Shown here one piece after another: positions 25,563-34,091 of a DNA stretch of 64,000 nucleotides. How positions within the stretch are numbered: the first letter of the stretch is position 1; each line of letters opens with the position of its first letter. The notes under the pieces were generated by a model, which did not search any database, was not told the origin of the DNA, and saw only the letters and a program-made list of their open reading frames with translations. The position numbers were made by a program, and so were the translations under genes. The stretch comes from Cyclobacteriaceae bacterium (GTDB lineage Bacteria > Bacteroidota > Bacteroidia > Cytophagales > Cyclobacteriaceae), in contig JAEUUE010000123.1 of NCBI GenBank assembly GCA_016787605.1, positions 25,985 to 89,984 of the forward strand. Reading direction: 5' to 3'.

Positions 25563-26125
25563 ATGGTGGTCAGCATTTTCTTCATCCGGTCAAGGACCCG
25601 GTAGGTCCTTACTTTGGCCAGGTTTTCAGAGATCCCGAGTATCTCTCCGACCTCTCTGAAAGGCCTGCCATCCAGGAAGCGCAGCTCAATGATCTGGAGA
25701 TCGGCGGCCTTCAATTCGCCCAGAACACGCGGCAGGCTTTGCTTCCATTCGTCCATAGACTCCGTGTCAATAAGTTCTTCCACCAGGTCCTCCATGTGCT
25801 TTTCTTCGAGCACGATGGTCCGCTCCCGCTTGGCCTTTCTATAATAGGCATTACACTGGTTCAGCGCGATGCGATACAACCAGGAAGAAAACGGCACACC
25901 GCGCATCTCATAATTTTGAATGTTCAACATGGCGTTCAGAAACGTTTGCTGTGCAAGGTCCCCGGCCGTGTCCTTGTCGGCTACGCGGTATAAGATGAAC
26001 ATGTAAATACGGCTGAAATAGGCCTCATAGAGCGGCTGAAAATTAGCAGGCCCCTGCTTGGCATGACGAACCAACGCATCGTCTGGCAGGATGACCTCCT
26101 TACTTGCCGCTGTCTTCTGAAACAT
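25559..26125 (-). CDS. ECF-type RNA polymerase sigma factor
   Basis: 188 aa from ATG 26123-26125. Region 2 (YEAYFSRIYMFILYRVADKD then DLAQQTFLNAM and SWLYRIALNQCNAYYR) and region 4 (LKAADLQIIELRFLDGRPF then EVGEILGISENLAKVRTYRV) are both present with a normal linker. It would direct transcription of its own operon (TonB-domain protein, T9SS substrate, PorP/OmpA) and perhaps others. No promoter sequence can be assigned. Confidence 0.9.
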   Translation of the reverse strand: MFQKTAASKEVILPDDALVRHAKQGPANFQPLYEAYFSRIYMFILYRVADKDTAGDLAQQTFLNAMLNIQNYEMRGVPFSSWLYRIALNQCNAYYRKAKRERTIVLEEKHMEDLVEELIDTESMDEWKQSLPRVLGELKAADLQIIELRFLDGRPFREVGEILGISENLAKVRTYRVLDRMKKMLTTI

Positions 26126-26479
26126 GGGGGCAGTTTTCGGGTATAGAATGGCGCAACTCCCTAAAAGATACACCTTACCCAAGCGAAATATTTCGCAGAT
26201 GGAGTCCCTTCGACCCAATAGTGCCCCGCGCACCCGCGAAATCGTTGATCGGAACCCTTACCGAGGAGGCCGTTATAGGTACTTCAAACCAATAAGAATG
26301 GCAATTGTTGAGGTATTCAAATAGCATCCGGTTACCCTGCTGATGGTCCCAAGTTAGTCGGGAGTTTCCCCAAATCTATCGAAGGAGTACTCGTGATGCG
26401 AGAAGTACATTCGTCCAAACCGGAAATGAACCCTTGGACGGATTGGAAGCGTAACAAAAGATTAAGGTGCGGGGTAAGC

Positions 26480-26527
26480 ACTTCACAGTACATCATGAAG
26501 TTAAGAAGGGACCTGCGCTCCAAATAG
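26480..26527 (+). pseudogene. C-terminal remnant of a second copy of the 19978-20739 gene
   Basis: In one frame the bases encode TSQYIMKLRRDLRSK and a stop, against TTQYIMKLRRDLSSK-stop at the end of the secreted protein at 19978-20739. The same hairpin terminator follows. Nothing upstream (26300-26479) can be aligned by eye with the rest of the gene, so only the tail survives. Confidence 0.75.
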
Positions 26528-26546
26528 GAAAACATTCAATCCTGAA

Positions 26547-26574
26547 AAGGCCATCCGCTTGGGTGGCCTTTTCC
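26547..26574 (+). terminator. Intrinsic terminator behind the pseudogene remnant
   Basis: AAGGCCATCC-gctt-GGGTGGCCTT stem followed by TTCC, a near copy of the terminator at 20759-20790. Between here and 26700 lies a short run of 9-bp repeats (variants of AAGGAACCC at about 26643-26678) and no gene. Confidence 0.75.
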
Positions 26575-26700
26575 TTTTCCCGCAGATCACCGACGATGGA
26601 ATACATGACGCAGATCAGTCAACCACATAGACCATGAAACCGAAGGAACCCAAGAAACTCAAGGAACCCAAGGAACTCCTGTCCCTCTCAGGAACGGTGA

Positions 26701-27552
26701 TCACAGTTTCTTCTTCCTCCAAATGAGATGCCGGAGTCCCACCTCCACCGTCCAGCTATAGCGCGCAGGGTGATCGCCGAAAAGCCCGGCGCCGCCTTTC
26801 AGCCAAACGGCAAAGCGGTCCGACATCCGGTAGTATCCCGTGGCTTCCAGGTTCATGGAGAACCCGCCGCCGGAGTGATCGTAATACAACTCAGGAAGCA
26901 ACAACGTCCAGACCCGCCGTGACCAGGGGCGGATATGATACAACTGCATGCGCGACCACCGAATGTGTGCCCGCGATTCATCACCGCCAAATGAAAAATA
27001 ATCCTGGTACGTCAATGCCAGGACCGTTTTCCGCTTGGGCAGGTAACGAGTGTAGGCAATAACCGGCGTGATGATGTTCCTGCCCATTCCCAGCAAGGGT
27101 GACTGGGCCGTTGGAAAACTCAACTCCACCGAGGCCAGCATGGCCGCTCGTCGCGACTGCAGGATCTTGTATCCCAGCAACCGCGCCGATACATCGCCGA
27201 TGCCCGAGGTGGCTTCTGCGGACGATGTGCGCGGAAGGGAAATGTAGGGGATATCCACGCGCGTGGTGAACCGCTTTCCGATGGCCATGATGCCCCTCGC
27301 GGTGGTCACGTTCGCCACCGTACCGTCGGTCAACGTCTGGCGTTCATTAAACAACTCGATCCGGGTGAAGATGTTCGACGGGTCATCCTGCAGAATTCCG
27401 TTGTGCCGGCTGAGGGAATCGCTCTGACCAAAGGCCGCCCGGACGAACAGCAGAAAAAACAGAAGAGACCGAAGGGTTGCGAAAAGTATTTTTCCCGATG
27501 GGTCACCGTTTATCACAGGACGAACATAGGCCAGGCCGAAATCAAAAACCAT
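26701..27552 (-). CDS. Predicted outer-membrane beta-barrel protein
   Basis: 283 aa from ATG 27552 (a GTG four codons earlier is possible). A long signal-like segment (SLLFFLLFVRAAFGQ) ends near residue 43. The mature part is built of alternating aromatic/amphipathic strands (TTRVDIPYISLP, GIGDVSARLLGYKIL, TPVIAYTRYLPKRKTVLALT) and ends VEVGLRHLIWRKKKL, resembling the MetA-pathway/transporter-type porin-like family. Function unknown. It is followed on the same strand by a DUF2490 gene 63 bp further upstream in the transcription sense, so the two may be co-expressed. Confidence 0.6.
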   Translation of the reverse strand: MVFDFGLAYVRPVINGDPSGKILFATLRSLLFFLLFVRAAFGQSDSLSRHNGILQDDPSNIFTRIELFNERQTLTDGTVANVTTARGIMAIGKRFTTRVDIPYISLPRTSSAEATSGIGDVSARLLGYKILQSRRAAMLASVELSFPTAQSPLLGMGRNIITPVIAYTRYLPKRKTVLALTYQDYFSFGGDESRAHIRWSRMQLYHIRPWSRRVWTLLLPELYYDHSGGGFSMNLEATGYYRMSDRFAVWLKGGAGLFGDHPARYSWTVEVGLRHLIWRKKKL

Positions 27553-27615
27553 GACTTTTGACACGACATCAGACTGAGTGAAACAGCCTGGATACCCCTC
27601 ACCGGCAGGCGGCCG

Positions 27616-28356
27616 TCAATTCCCGTTCCCCTGCACCTGTGCCGGCTTGCTCTGGTGGAGGAAGTGCTTGACCCGGAAACGAAACAGGTTGTCGGTGGTC
27701 TCGAAGTCCCCGGCGATGGTGTTGCGCGACGCTTGCAGGGTGTACAAAAACTCAAAACGCCAGGTGTAGTTCAGCCGGAAGCCCGGGCCAAGCCGGATGC
27801 GGAAGCGGTTGGCAAAGCGTTCATCAACTTGCTCGATCGGCAAAAAGGCTTCCACGTCGGCCACCAGGTACCACAGCTTGTCGCCGTCAAACATGGTCTT
27901 CCGGTTCAACGGAGTTACCGTCTCCAGGCGGATTCGCCCGCGATAACTCTGCTCACGGGTGTCGGTTTCCGTGTAGTACATGTTACGCTGCTCCAGGCGC
28001 AGCAACAGGCGCGTCAGTACGCGGCTGAAGGGCGTCAGGTGGATCCGCGTGCCGAGCATGAGGCGAACCTCCGTACTCGATAACGACTGGTATTGGTTGG
28101 TCCGATTGTAAAGCAATGCACCCTGGAGGTCGACGTGAGGCGACAAGGCATACTCCGGGGTAATCTGGATGTCGAGCGCCTGCCACCGGGGCGATTCCAG
28201 CAAGGTGCTATAGGTACCCGCCAACTCCACGTTCCAGGAATTGGCAAACGGATAGTTGAGCATGTACTCTGCCCACAACTGGCTATTGACCGACTGCGCA
28301 CCCGCAGGAGAGCCGGCTGCCAGGAAAATGAACACAAGAAGGCAGCGGCCAATCAT
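27616..28356 (-). CDS. DUF2490 family outer-membrane protein
   Basis: 246 aa from ATG 28354-28356 (a TTG two codons earlier is ignored). Signal peptide MIGRCLLVFIFLAAGSPAGAQ. The mature part opens SQLWAEYMLNYPFANSWNVE, the DUF2490 signature, and continues with repeated amphipathic strands (VRLMLGTRIHLTPFS, RIRLGPGFRLNYTW, RFEFLYTLQASRN), predicting an outer-membrane barrel of unknown role. Confidence 0.75.
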   Translation of the reverse strand: MIGRCLLVFIFLAAGSPAGAQSVNSQLWAEYMLNYPFANSWNVELAGTYSTLLESPRWQALDIQITPEYALSPHVDLQGALLYNRTNQYQSLSSTEVRLMLGTRIHLTPFSRVLTRLLLRLEQRNMYYTETDTREQSYRGRIRLETVTPLNRKTMFDGDKLWYLVADVEAFLPIEQVDERFANRFRIRLGPGFRLNYTWRFEFLYTLQASRNTIAGDFETTDNLFRFRVKHFLHQSKPAQVQGNGN

Positions 28357-28381
28357 CGACAAGAAGAAAACGGGATTCCTC

Positions 28382-29050
28382 TCAGTTGACCCGCTGACTG
28401 TAGTCCTGGTTCACGGCGTTGATCTTCATCTTTTGCGCCGGCATATTCAGCACGGTGGTCGAACCATGGTTGACCCCGCTGCTGAATTTTTCGTAATTGA
28501 TCTCGCCATCGATGGCGTCCTTACCCAACAGGCTGGAGAATGTCTTCTTCAGGTACAGGTTGGTTTTGGCGTCGATGAGAATCGTGAGTTTGTCGCCTTT
28601 CACATAGACATCCTGCCCGGTGGCTTCGATCACGTCGCCCTTGTTGGTGACGGTGGCTTTCGTGAAGAAGTCCATCAGCTGGCCTTTGGTCATGTATGTG
28701 TAGGCCAGGGAAAGTTCAAGGGCTTTTTGCACATAATCGGCCTTGTCTTCCATGGCACTCTTCTGGGCCCTCCCGCGGAGGCCGCGCTTCTGCTCAACAG
28801 AACTCTCCGCGTCCACGAGTTTAGCCTGAATTTTCCCTTGGGCGTCGAAACTGAACTCCGTGAGCGTGGTGAGCTTTACCTGGCCGTCGACGGATACGTC
28901 GGACTTTCTTTTCCAGATATACGACTTGAGCTTGGTGGTGTTTTCCTCGTCGGCCTTGCTGATGGTCAGCGCGAGCTTCTCATTGTCGGATTGAGCGAAG
29001 GCACCCGTAGTCAGGAGGAATAAGGCAATGGCCAGGAAATTGAGTTTCAT
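28382..29050 (-). CDS. Secreted protein of unknown function
   Basis: 222 aa. Signal peptide MKLNFLAIALFLLTTGAFAQ. The mature part is Lys-rich with alternating beta strands (SYIWKRKSDVSVDGQVKL, TEFSFDAQGKIQAKLVD, YVKGDKLTILIDAKTNLYLK), reminiscent of LolA/outer-membrane lipoprotein-carrier-like or DUF4412-type proteins, but no family is certain. 26 bp before the DUF2490 gene on the same strand. A terminator of the upstream sulfatase gene separates it from that gene. Confidence 0.62.
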   Translation of the reverse strand: MKLNFLAIALFLLTTGAFAQSDNEKLALTISKADEENTTKLKSYIWKRKSDVSVDGQVKLTTLTEFSFDAQGKIQAKLVDAESSVEQKRGLRGRAQKSAMEDKADYVQKALELSLAYTYMTKGQLMDFFTKATVTNKGDVIEATGQDVYVKGDKLTILIDAKTNLYLKKTFSSLLGKDAIDGEINYEKFSSGVNHGSTTVLNMPAQKMKINAVNQDYSQRVN

Positions 29051-29085
29051 AAGTATTGAAGTCTGTTTGTGAGTCTCAAAAATAG

Positions 29086-29109
29086 AAAAAGGGCCGGATG
29101 TGCCGGCCC
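29086..29109 (-). terminator. Intrinsic terminator of the sulfatase gene
   Basis: On the minus strand GGGCCGG-cacat-CCGGCCC (7-bp perfect stem) followed by TTTTT, 8 nt after the sulfatase stop. Confidence 0.88.
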
Positions 29110-29116
29110 ACTTCGC

Positions 29117-31468
29117 CTATTTCTTTTGCTCGATAGTAATCGAATTTACTTTACCGTTGAACTTCGATGACGGACCATAGTCGGCCACCGGCGTCCCTTC
29201 GTCTAGCCCCACGTCGGCGAGGTCATCGACGGAAAAGATTCCCGCTTGTGTGCGCTCGATCCGGCCCGTGGCTACCTGCGCTTCGTTGACGTACATCGTG
29301 CCTACGCCACCCTTGCCGGGCCCGCCGCCGTCATACTTGAAATCGTATACCACCTTGTACTTACCGGGCTTCAGCGCCTGGCTGGACGCAATGGTCGTAG
29401 TTTGCATACCCAGGAAGTTGTACGAGAACGAAGGTTTACCGTTACGGACATACAAAGTCAGGCCGCCGAAGCGACCACCCTGGCATACGATCACGCCGTT
29501 ACCATTGGCTCCTACTTCCACGTCCGCGGTCATGGTGTAGGATGTGTTGCGGAGATCGATGAAGATATCCACACCCAACCCTTTCATACCCTCGCCAAGC
29601 GTCACGGAAGTCCGGCCTTCCATCACCGTCGGGCGGCCCATATCAGAGGCAACCATTCTTTCAAATGTCCGGTCGTCGAGCGGGAGCGCATGGTACTTCT
29701 CTGCCTCACGCATGAACAGGTCCTGCATAGACTTGAGCCGATCGGGCTGCTGCTGCGCCAGGTCATTGGACAAGCTAAAATCTTCCTGGGTGTTGTACAG
29801 GTTCCAGGTGTCTTCCTGCAGGGTACGATAGGGTTTAGGGAGATAGGGAGCCTTGTGCACGGTTCTGGCAAACCAGCCATCCTGGTAGATGGCCCGGTTG
29901 CCGAACATTTCAAAGTATTGCACCGTGTGGCGCTCCGCGGCCTTGGCGTCGTTGAAGGAATACGCCAGGCTGGTGCCTTCGATGGGATCCTGGGCAATTC
30001 CATTGACCATTTTGGGAGCCGGAATGCCAGCCACTTCATACACCGTGGGGGCAATATCGATGACATGGCCGAACTGAGAACGGATCTCTCCTTTCGACTG
30101 GATTCCTTTCGGCCAATGGATGACCGTGCCGTTGCGTGTACCTCCAAAGTCGGAAGCCATTTGCTTGGTCCAGGTAAAGGGCGCATCGGTGGCGACAGCC
30201 CAACCCGCCGCGAAGTGCGGATAGGTTGCTTCGGAGCCCCATTCGTCATAGTGCTTAAGCATGTCTTCTACTTTCTCCGGTACGCCGTTGAAGTAAGACA
30301 TCTCGCTGAACATACCATTCATCTGGCCCTCCGCGCTGGAACCATTGTCGCCGGCGATGACCACAATGAGGGTGTTGTCGAGCTCACCCATATCCTCAAT
30401 CGCCTTCACGAGTCTCCCCATTTCATAGTCGGTATGCTCAGCAAACCCTGCATACACCTCCATCTGGCGGGCGAAGAGGCGCTTCTCCTCGGCGGATAGA
30501 GCCTCCCAGTCTTTGATTTCCTGTGGCTTGGGCGCCAGCTGAGTGGATTCCGGGATAATGCCCAGCTTTTTCTGACGAGCCACAATTTCTTCACGAAGCT
30601 TGTCCCAGCCCTGGTCAAATTTTCCTCTATAGCGATCGATGTACTCTTTCGGTGCATGATGCGGGGCATGCGTGGCTCCGGGGGCATAATAGATAAAGAA
30701 CGGTTTGTCCGGTTGGAGTGCCTGCTGCATGCGTACCCACGATACAGCCTGGTTGGTCATGTCGGTAGTGAAGTGATAGTTGGGATCATCCGGCGTCTCC
30801 ACCATGGTTACGCCATCGTAGATGAGGGGTGCCCATTGATTGGTCTCTCCGCCCAGGAATCCATAAAACTTCTCAAACCCGGAGCGGGTCGGCCAACGGT
30901 CTTGCGGTCCGTTGTTGGAGATTTCCCACGGGGGCACTTCATGACATTTTCCGAATTGAGCCGTATTGTAACCATTCTGCCGGAGCACTTCGGCCATCGG
31001 GGTGATGGTTTGCGGCCGCACCGCGGTATATCCAGGGTAGCTACTCGCCAATTCCGTAATCACACCCATATTGTTGGAGTGATGATTGTACCCGGTGAGC
31101 AGCGCTGTTCGTGTTGGTGCACAAAGTGCCGTGGTATGAAAACGGTTGTACCGGAGGCCGTTCTGTGCCAGCCGGTCCATGGTCGGCATCTTCACAGGTC
31201 CCCCAAACGCCTCGGAGACACCGAAGCCCATGTCGTCGATGAGGATAACCACCACGTTGGGAGCCTGGGACGGCGCCTTCACCTCGAACCTCTTGGGTGG
31301 AGTGGCGTTACGGACATCCAGTTCTTTGGACGTCGGACGAGGCGGTTCTTTGATGGGCAGAACAGTCCGGTCGATCGTTTCCGTCGTGGCCTGCTTCTGG
31401 TCGGTCTGAGGTGCCTGGCACGATATGCCGAGCATGGCAACCAGGAATAGGGAATTGGAATAGTTCAT
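29117..31468 (-). CDS. Lipoprotein arylsulfatase
   Basis: 783 aa. Lipobox LGISC (Cys17) marks it as a lipoprotein. Residues about 70-560 are a type I sulfatase: NVVVILIDDMGFG with the metal ligands D78/D79, and C116-A-P-T-R120, the Cys-type site converted to formylglycine, followed by TALLTGYNHH. A second metal site motif AGDNGSSAEG is present near 375. The C-terminal 190 residues form an added beta-sandwich (lectin-like) domain. It hydrolyses sulfate esters, probably on glycans or small aromatics, in the periplasm or at the surface. No sulfatase-maturing enzyme gene is in the window. Confidence 0.92.
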   Translation of the reverse strand: MNYSNSLFLVAMLGISCQAPQTDQKQATTETIDRTVLPIKEPPRPTSKELDVRNATPPKRFEVKAPSQAPNVVVILIDDMGFGVSEAFGGPVKMPTMDRLAQNGLRYNRFHTTALCAPTRTALLTGYNHHSNNMGVITELASSYPGYTAVRPQTITPMAEVLRQNGYNTAQFGKCHEVPPWEISNNGPQDRWPTRSGFEKFYGFLGGETNQWAPLIYDGVTMVETPDDPNYHFTTDMTNQAVSWVRMQQALQPDKPFFIYYAPGATHAPHHAPKEYIDRYRGKFDQGWDKLREEIVARQKKLGIIPESTQLAPKPQEIKDWEALSAEEKRLFARQMEVYAGFAEHTDYEMGRLVKAIEDMGELDNTLIVVIAGDNGSSAEGQMNGMFSEMSYFNGVPEKVEDMLKHYDEWGSEATYPHFAAGWAVATDAPFTWTKQMASDFGGTRNGTVIHWPKGIQSKGEIRSQFGHVIDIAPTVYEVAGIPAPKMVNGIAQDPIEGTSLAYSFNDAKAAERHTVQYFEMFGNRAIYQDGWFARTVHKAPYLPKPYRTLQEDTWNLYNTQEDFSLSNDLAQQQPDRLKSMQDLFMREAEKYHALPLDDRTFERMVASDMGRPTVMEGRTSVTLGEGMKGLGVDIFIDLRNTSYTMTADVEVGANGNGVIVCQGGRFGGLTLYVRNGKPSFSYNFLGMQTTTIASSQALKPGKYKVVYDFKYDGGGPGKGGVGTMYVNEAQVATGRIERTQAGIFSVDDLADVGLDEGTPVADYGPSSKFNGKVNSITIEQKK

Positions 31469-31594
31469 AGGATTCTAGAATAGTGATTCGAAAACTATCA
31501 GAAATTTGCAATTCCTGGGCTGACTTTCGTCATACCCCGTACGGTCACGGCGGTTCACACGATTGCAGGCAAAATCAAGGCTGATTTTGGGCGA

Positions 31595-32332
31595 CTAAAT
31601 CATCTTCATGATGAGCCTCGCCACCACAACCTCGTAGAACGCAATTGTGATGATGATCTGAGCCAGGATGCGAATCAATTGCAGGGCCGGGGGCCTGCCG
31701 TCCACCGCATAGAGCTGCTTTCGTACCACCACCAGGTAAACAAACACGCCCAGCTTCAGCAACTGCCGGACGTCGAGCCAGCTGTTTGCCGGCGGGAAGT
31801 AGTGATCCTGAAGGTAAATGATCGGGAACAGCATCACCGTAATCACCAGTAATTGACCAGCCTGAAACGCGCTGGCCACGGTGATCTCCGCCACGTTGAA
31901 CCCCGCCCGGCGGTGCAGCAACAGGTCGCCCCCCGTGAGCATGCCCATGACCACCAGTCCGACCAAAATGAAGTATTTCTGGGCCACCAGGGGGCTCATT
32001 TTCTCAATATGCTCCAGGCTGATGCTTCGCACCGGGAGCGGCACATCAAAACTGAGGAAGAGCAGGGAGGTAAACCCGGCCATCAGCAACACATAGAAGA
32101 ACGGGTTCGAGTAGTTGACGCGCTTTCCTTCCAGGTATTCCCTTATCATGACTCCCGGCTGACGAAACAATTGTTGAACCGTAAAGAAGAATCCCCGGTC
32201 AACATCCACGGTAGCATGACGCAACTGCCGGACCACTTCGCTCCAGGTAATCCGGGTCGTCGTCGCTTCCTGCCTGCATTGATTGCAGTACTTCCCTTCA
32301 AAAGTATGGCCGCAGTTTTTGCAGGTGGTCAT
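31595..32332 (-). CDS. DUF3667 family membrane protein
   Basis: 245 aa. N-terminal zinc-ribbon CKNCGHTFEGKYCNQCRQE, then the DUF3667 signature RGFFFTVQQLFRQPGVMIREYLEGKRVNY, then four hydrophobic segments. Common in Bacteroidota, function unknown. The stretch 31469-31594 on its 3' side holds no gene. Confidence 0.82.
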   Translation of the reverse strand: MTTCKNCGHTFEGKYCNQCRQEATTTRITWSEVVRQLRHATVDVDRGFFFTVQQLFRQPGVMIREYLEGKRVNYSNPFFYVLLMAGFTSLLFLSFDVPLPVRSISLEHIEKMSPLVAQKYFILVGLVVMGMLTGGDLLLHRRAGFNVAEITVASAFQAGQLLVITVMLFPIIYLQDHYFPPANSWLDVRQLLKLGVFVYLVVVRKQLYAVDGRPPALQLIRILAQIIITIAFYEVVVARLIMKMI

Positions 32333-32363
32333 GTTGCAAGATAGAGGTTAACGATGAAATCTG

Positions 32364-32507
32364 TAAGGTGTTGAGGTGTTGAGGTGCTGAAGTGTTGAGG
32401 CGCTAAGGTATATGCGACAGAACTCCACCCTTTTCCCCTGCTTACTCCCACCTTAACACCTTAACACCTTAACACTTTAGCACTTTAGTACCTTAACACC
32501 TTAACGT
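32364..32507. repeat. Octamer tandem arrays in inverted orientation
   Basis: From 32364 the sequence runs in 8-bp units (TTGAGGTG, TTGAGGTG, CTGAAGTG, TTGAGGCG, CTAAGGTA). At 32441-32507 the complementary orientation runs CACCTTAA (three units), CACTTTAG (two), TACCTTAA, CACCTTAA. The two arrays can pair into an imperfect long hairpin. It lies between the symporter and DUF3667 genes. Confidence 0.75.
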
Positions 32508-33872
32508 TTAGCCCAGATTGGACAGGAAGATCATCGCGACAGCAGCGGGGGCGATGAACCGGATGAGAAATCTCCAGACAGTAAAATGGAGAGGCAAGGG
32601 TTGCAGCAACTCACTGTGCGCCACTGATCCGGGCAGCAGCCAGCCCGCAATCACCGCCATCAGGATTCCCCCTACCGGCATTAGCAGGTTGGAACCAAAA
32701 TAGTCCAGCAGCCCGAAGAACGTCTTGCCTTCGAGCGGACCCAGGGCCAGGGGGTGCCATCCCTTCCAGAGGTTAAAGGAAAATACTGTGCCTAACCCAA
32801 TCACAAACAGCAGGACACCCGACACTGCCGAGATGCGTGCCCGGCTGAAACGCGTGTTGGCGACCAGGTGCGCCACAATGGATTCCAACAGCGAGATGGA
32901 CGACGTCAAAGCGGCCACAAACAGGAGCAGAAAGAATAAGGCGCCCACCACCCCGCCGCCCGGCATTTCGCCGAACGCGATGGGCAATGTCATGAAGATC
33001 AAACCTGGACCTTCTCCCGGTGAAAGGCCATACTGGAACACGATGGGAAAAATGGCGAGGCCGGCGAGCATGGAAACGAAGCCATCCGAAAAGGAAATGA
33101 TCGCGGCGGATTTCAGCACGTGCGTCGTCTTCGGCATGTAGGCGCCGTAAGTGAGCATCACGCCCACCCCAATCCCCAACGAAAAGAAAGCCTGGCCGAA
33201 AGCAGCGAGCACAGTGCCGGGCGTAAAGTGACTGAAGTCGGGCGCGAACAGGAACCGCAGCGCCTGCAGGAATTCGCCGGTCACCATCGCGTAGCCGAAG
33301 AGCAACACCAGCAGCCCGAACAGCGCCGGCATCATCCAGGAAATGGAACGCTCCAGTCCCTCCTGCACGCCCTTGCCGACAATCCACGCCGTCGCCAGCA
33401 CGAAAATCCCCTGCCCGATCATCATGCGTGCGGGGTCGTCCAGCAGCCGCTGGTAGAAGTCCACGGCACCTTTTGCGTCCAGGTCATTGAGAAGGCCGGC
33501 GAAGGAAGTAACCGTATAGTCGAGCGTCCAGCCGGCGATGACGCTGTAGAAACTGAGGATGAGGAAGACGCCGATCATCGACACCCAGCCGAACCACGTC
33601 CAACGCGGGCTGAGGCCGTCGCGCCGGGCGAGTACTTCCAGGGTGCCGACCATGCTCTTGCCTCCGCGGCGGCCGATCATCAGTTCGGCGCCGAGAATGG
33701 GGATGCCCATCACGAGCAAAGACAGAAGATAGACCAGCACAAACACACCGCCCCCGTTTTCGCCGGCGAGGTACGTGAACTTCCAGATATTGGAGAGACC
33801 CACCGTACTGCCGATGGAGGCCAGGAGGAAGAGGTAGTTGGAAGACCAGGTGGGTGCGTTCTTTTCGGGCAT
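32508..33872 (-). CDS. Neurotransmitter:sodium symporter (NSS) family transporter
   Basis: 454 aa. The first segment carries the NSS/LeuT hallmark SIGSTVGLSNIWKF and GENGGGVFVLVYLL; about 11-12 membrane segments follow, with the unwound TM6-type region ALFGLLVLLFGYAMVTG and FFSLGIGVGVMLTYGAY. It should import amino acids or related solutes with sodium. The length is on the short side, consistent with bacterial 11-TM members. Confidence 0.9.
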   Translation of the reverse strand: MPEKNAPTWSSNYLFLLASIGSTVGLSNIWKFTYLAGENGGGVFVLVYLLSLLVMGIPILGAELMIGRRGGKSMVGTLEVLARRDGLSPRWTWFGWVSMIGVFLILSFYSVIAGWTLDYTVTSFAGLLNDLDAKGAVDFYQRLLDDPARMMIGQGIFVLATAWIVGKGVQEGLERSISWMMPALFGLLVLLFGYAMVTGEFLQALRFLFAPDFSHFTPGTVLAAFGQAFFSLGIGVGVMLTYGAYMPKTTHVLKSAAIISFSDGFVSMLAGLAIFPIVFQYGLSPGEGPGLIFMTLPIAFGEMPGGGVVGALFFLLLFVAALTSSISLLESIVAHLVANTRFSRARISAVSGVLLFVIGLGTVFSFNLWKGWHPLALGPLEGKTFFGLLDYFGSNLLMPVGGILMAVIAGWLLPGSVAHSELLQPLPLHFTVWRFLIRFIAPAAVAMIFLSNLG

Positions 33873-33926
33873 GGGCTAAAGATAGAATACACAGCTCGAT
33901 AAACAGACTGGGATCCGATTGAAGAG

Positions 33927-34032
33927 GGTGTTACCACCGCAACGGCGCAAAGTCGCGAAGTGCCGCAGAGGGGTTGAGAGGTGAGTACTCATTGCGAACC
34001 TTTGCGTCATAGCGTCTTCGCGGTGGTCACCC
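33927..34032. repeat. Intergenic inverted repeat (hairpin family)
   Basis: Left arm GGTGttACCACCGC followed by CGCAAAGtCGCgAAG; right arm ends CTTCGCGGTGGTCACCC, preceded by TTTGCGTCATAGCG. A related single-arm copy lies at 50298-50333. No gene is seen in 33873-34091. Confidence 0.6.
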
Positions 34033-34091
34033 GCACTCCATTCAACGAACTAAAGTCAGCTCAACCCGATTTTCCATGAATTACTTGCCAG

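Noticed and set aside
29246-30499. 417-codon plus-strand frame opposite the sulfatase gene
   Set aside because: Antisense to a clear sulfatase with intact motifs; open only because of GC-rich codon usage.
32364-32507. CRISPR array
   Set aside because: Eight-bp contiguous units without spacers; no cas genes anywhere in the window.
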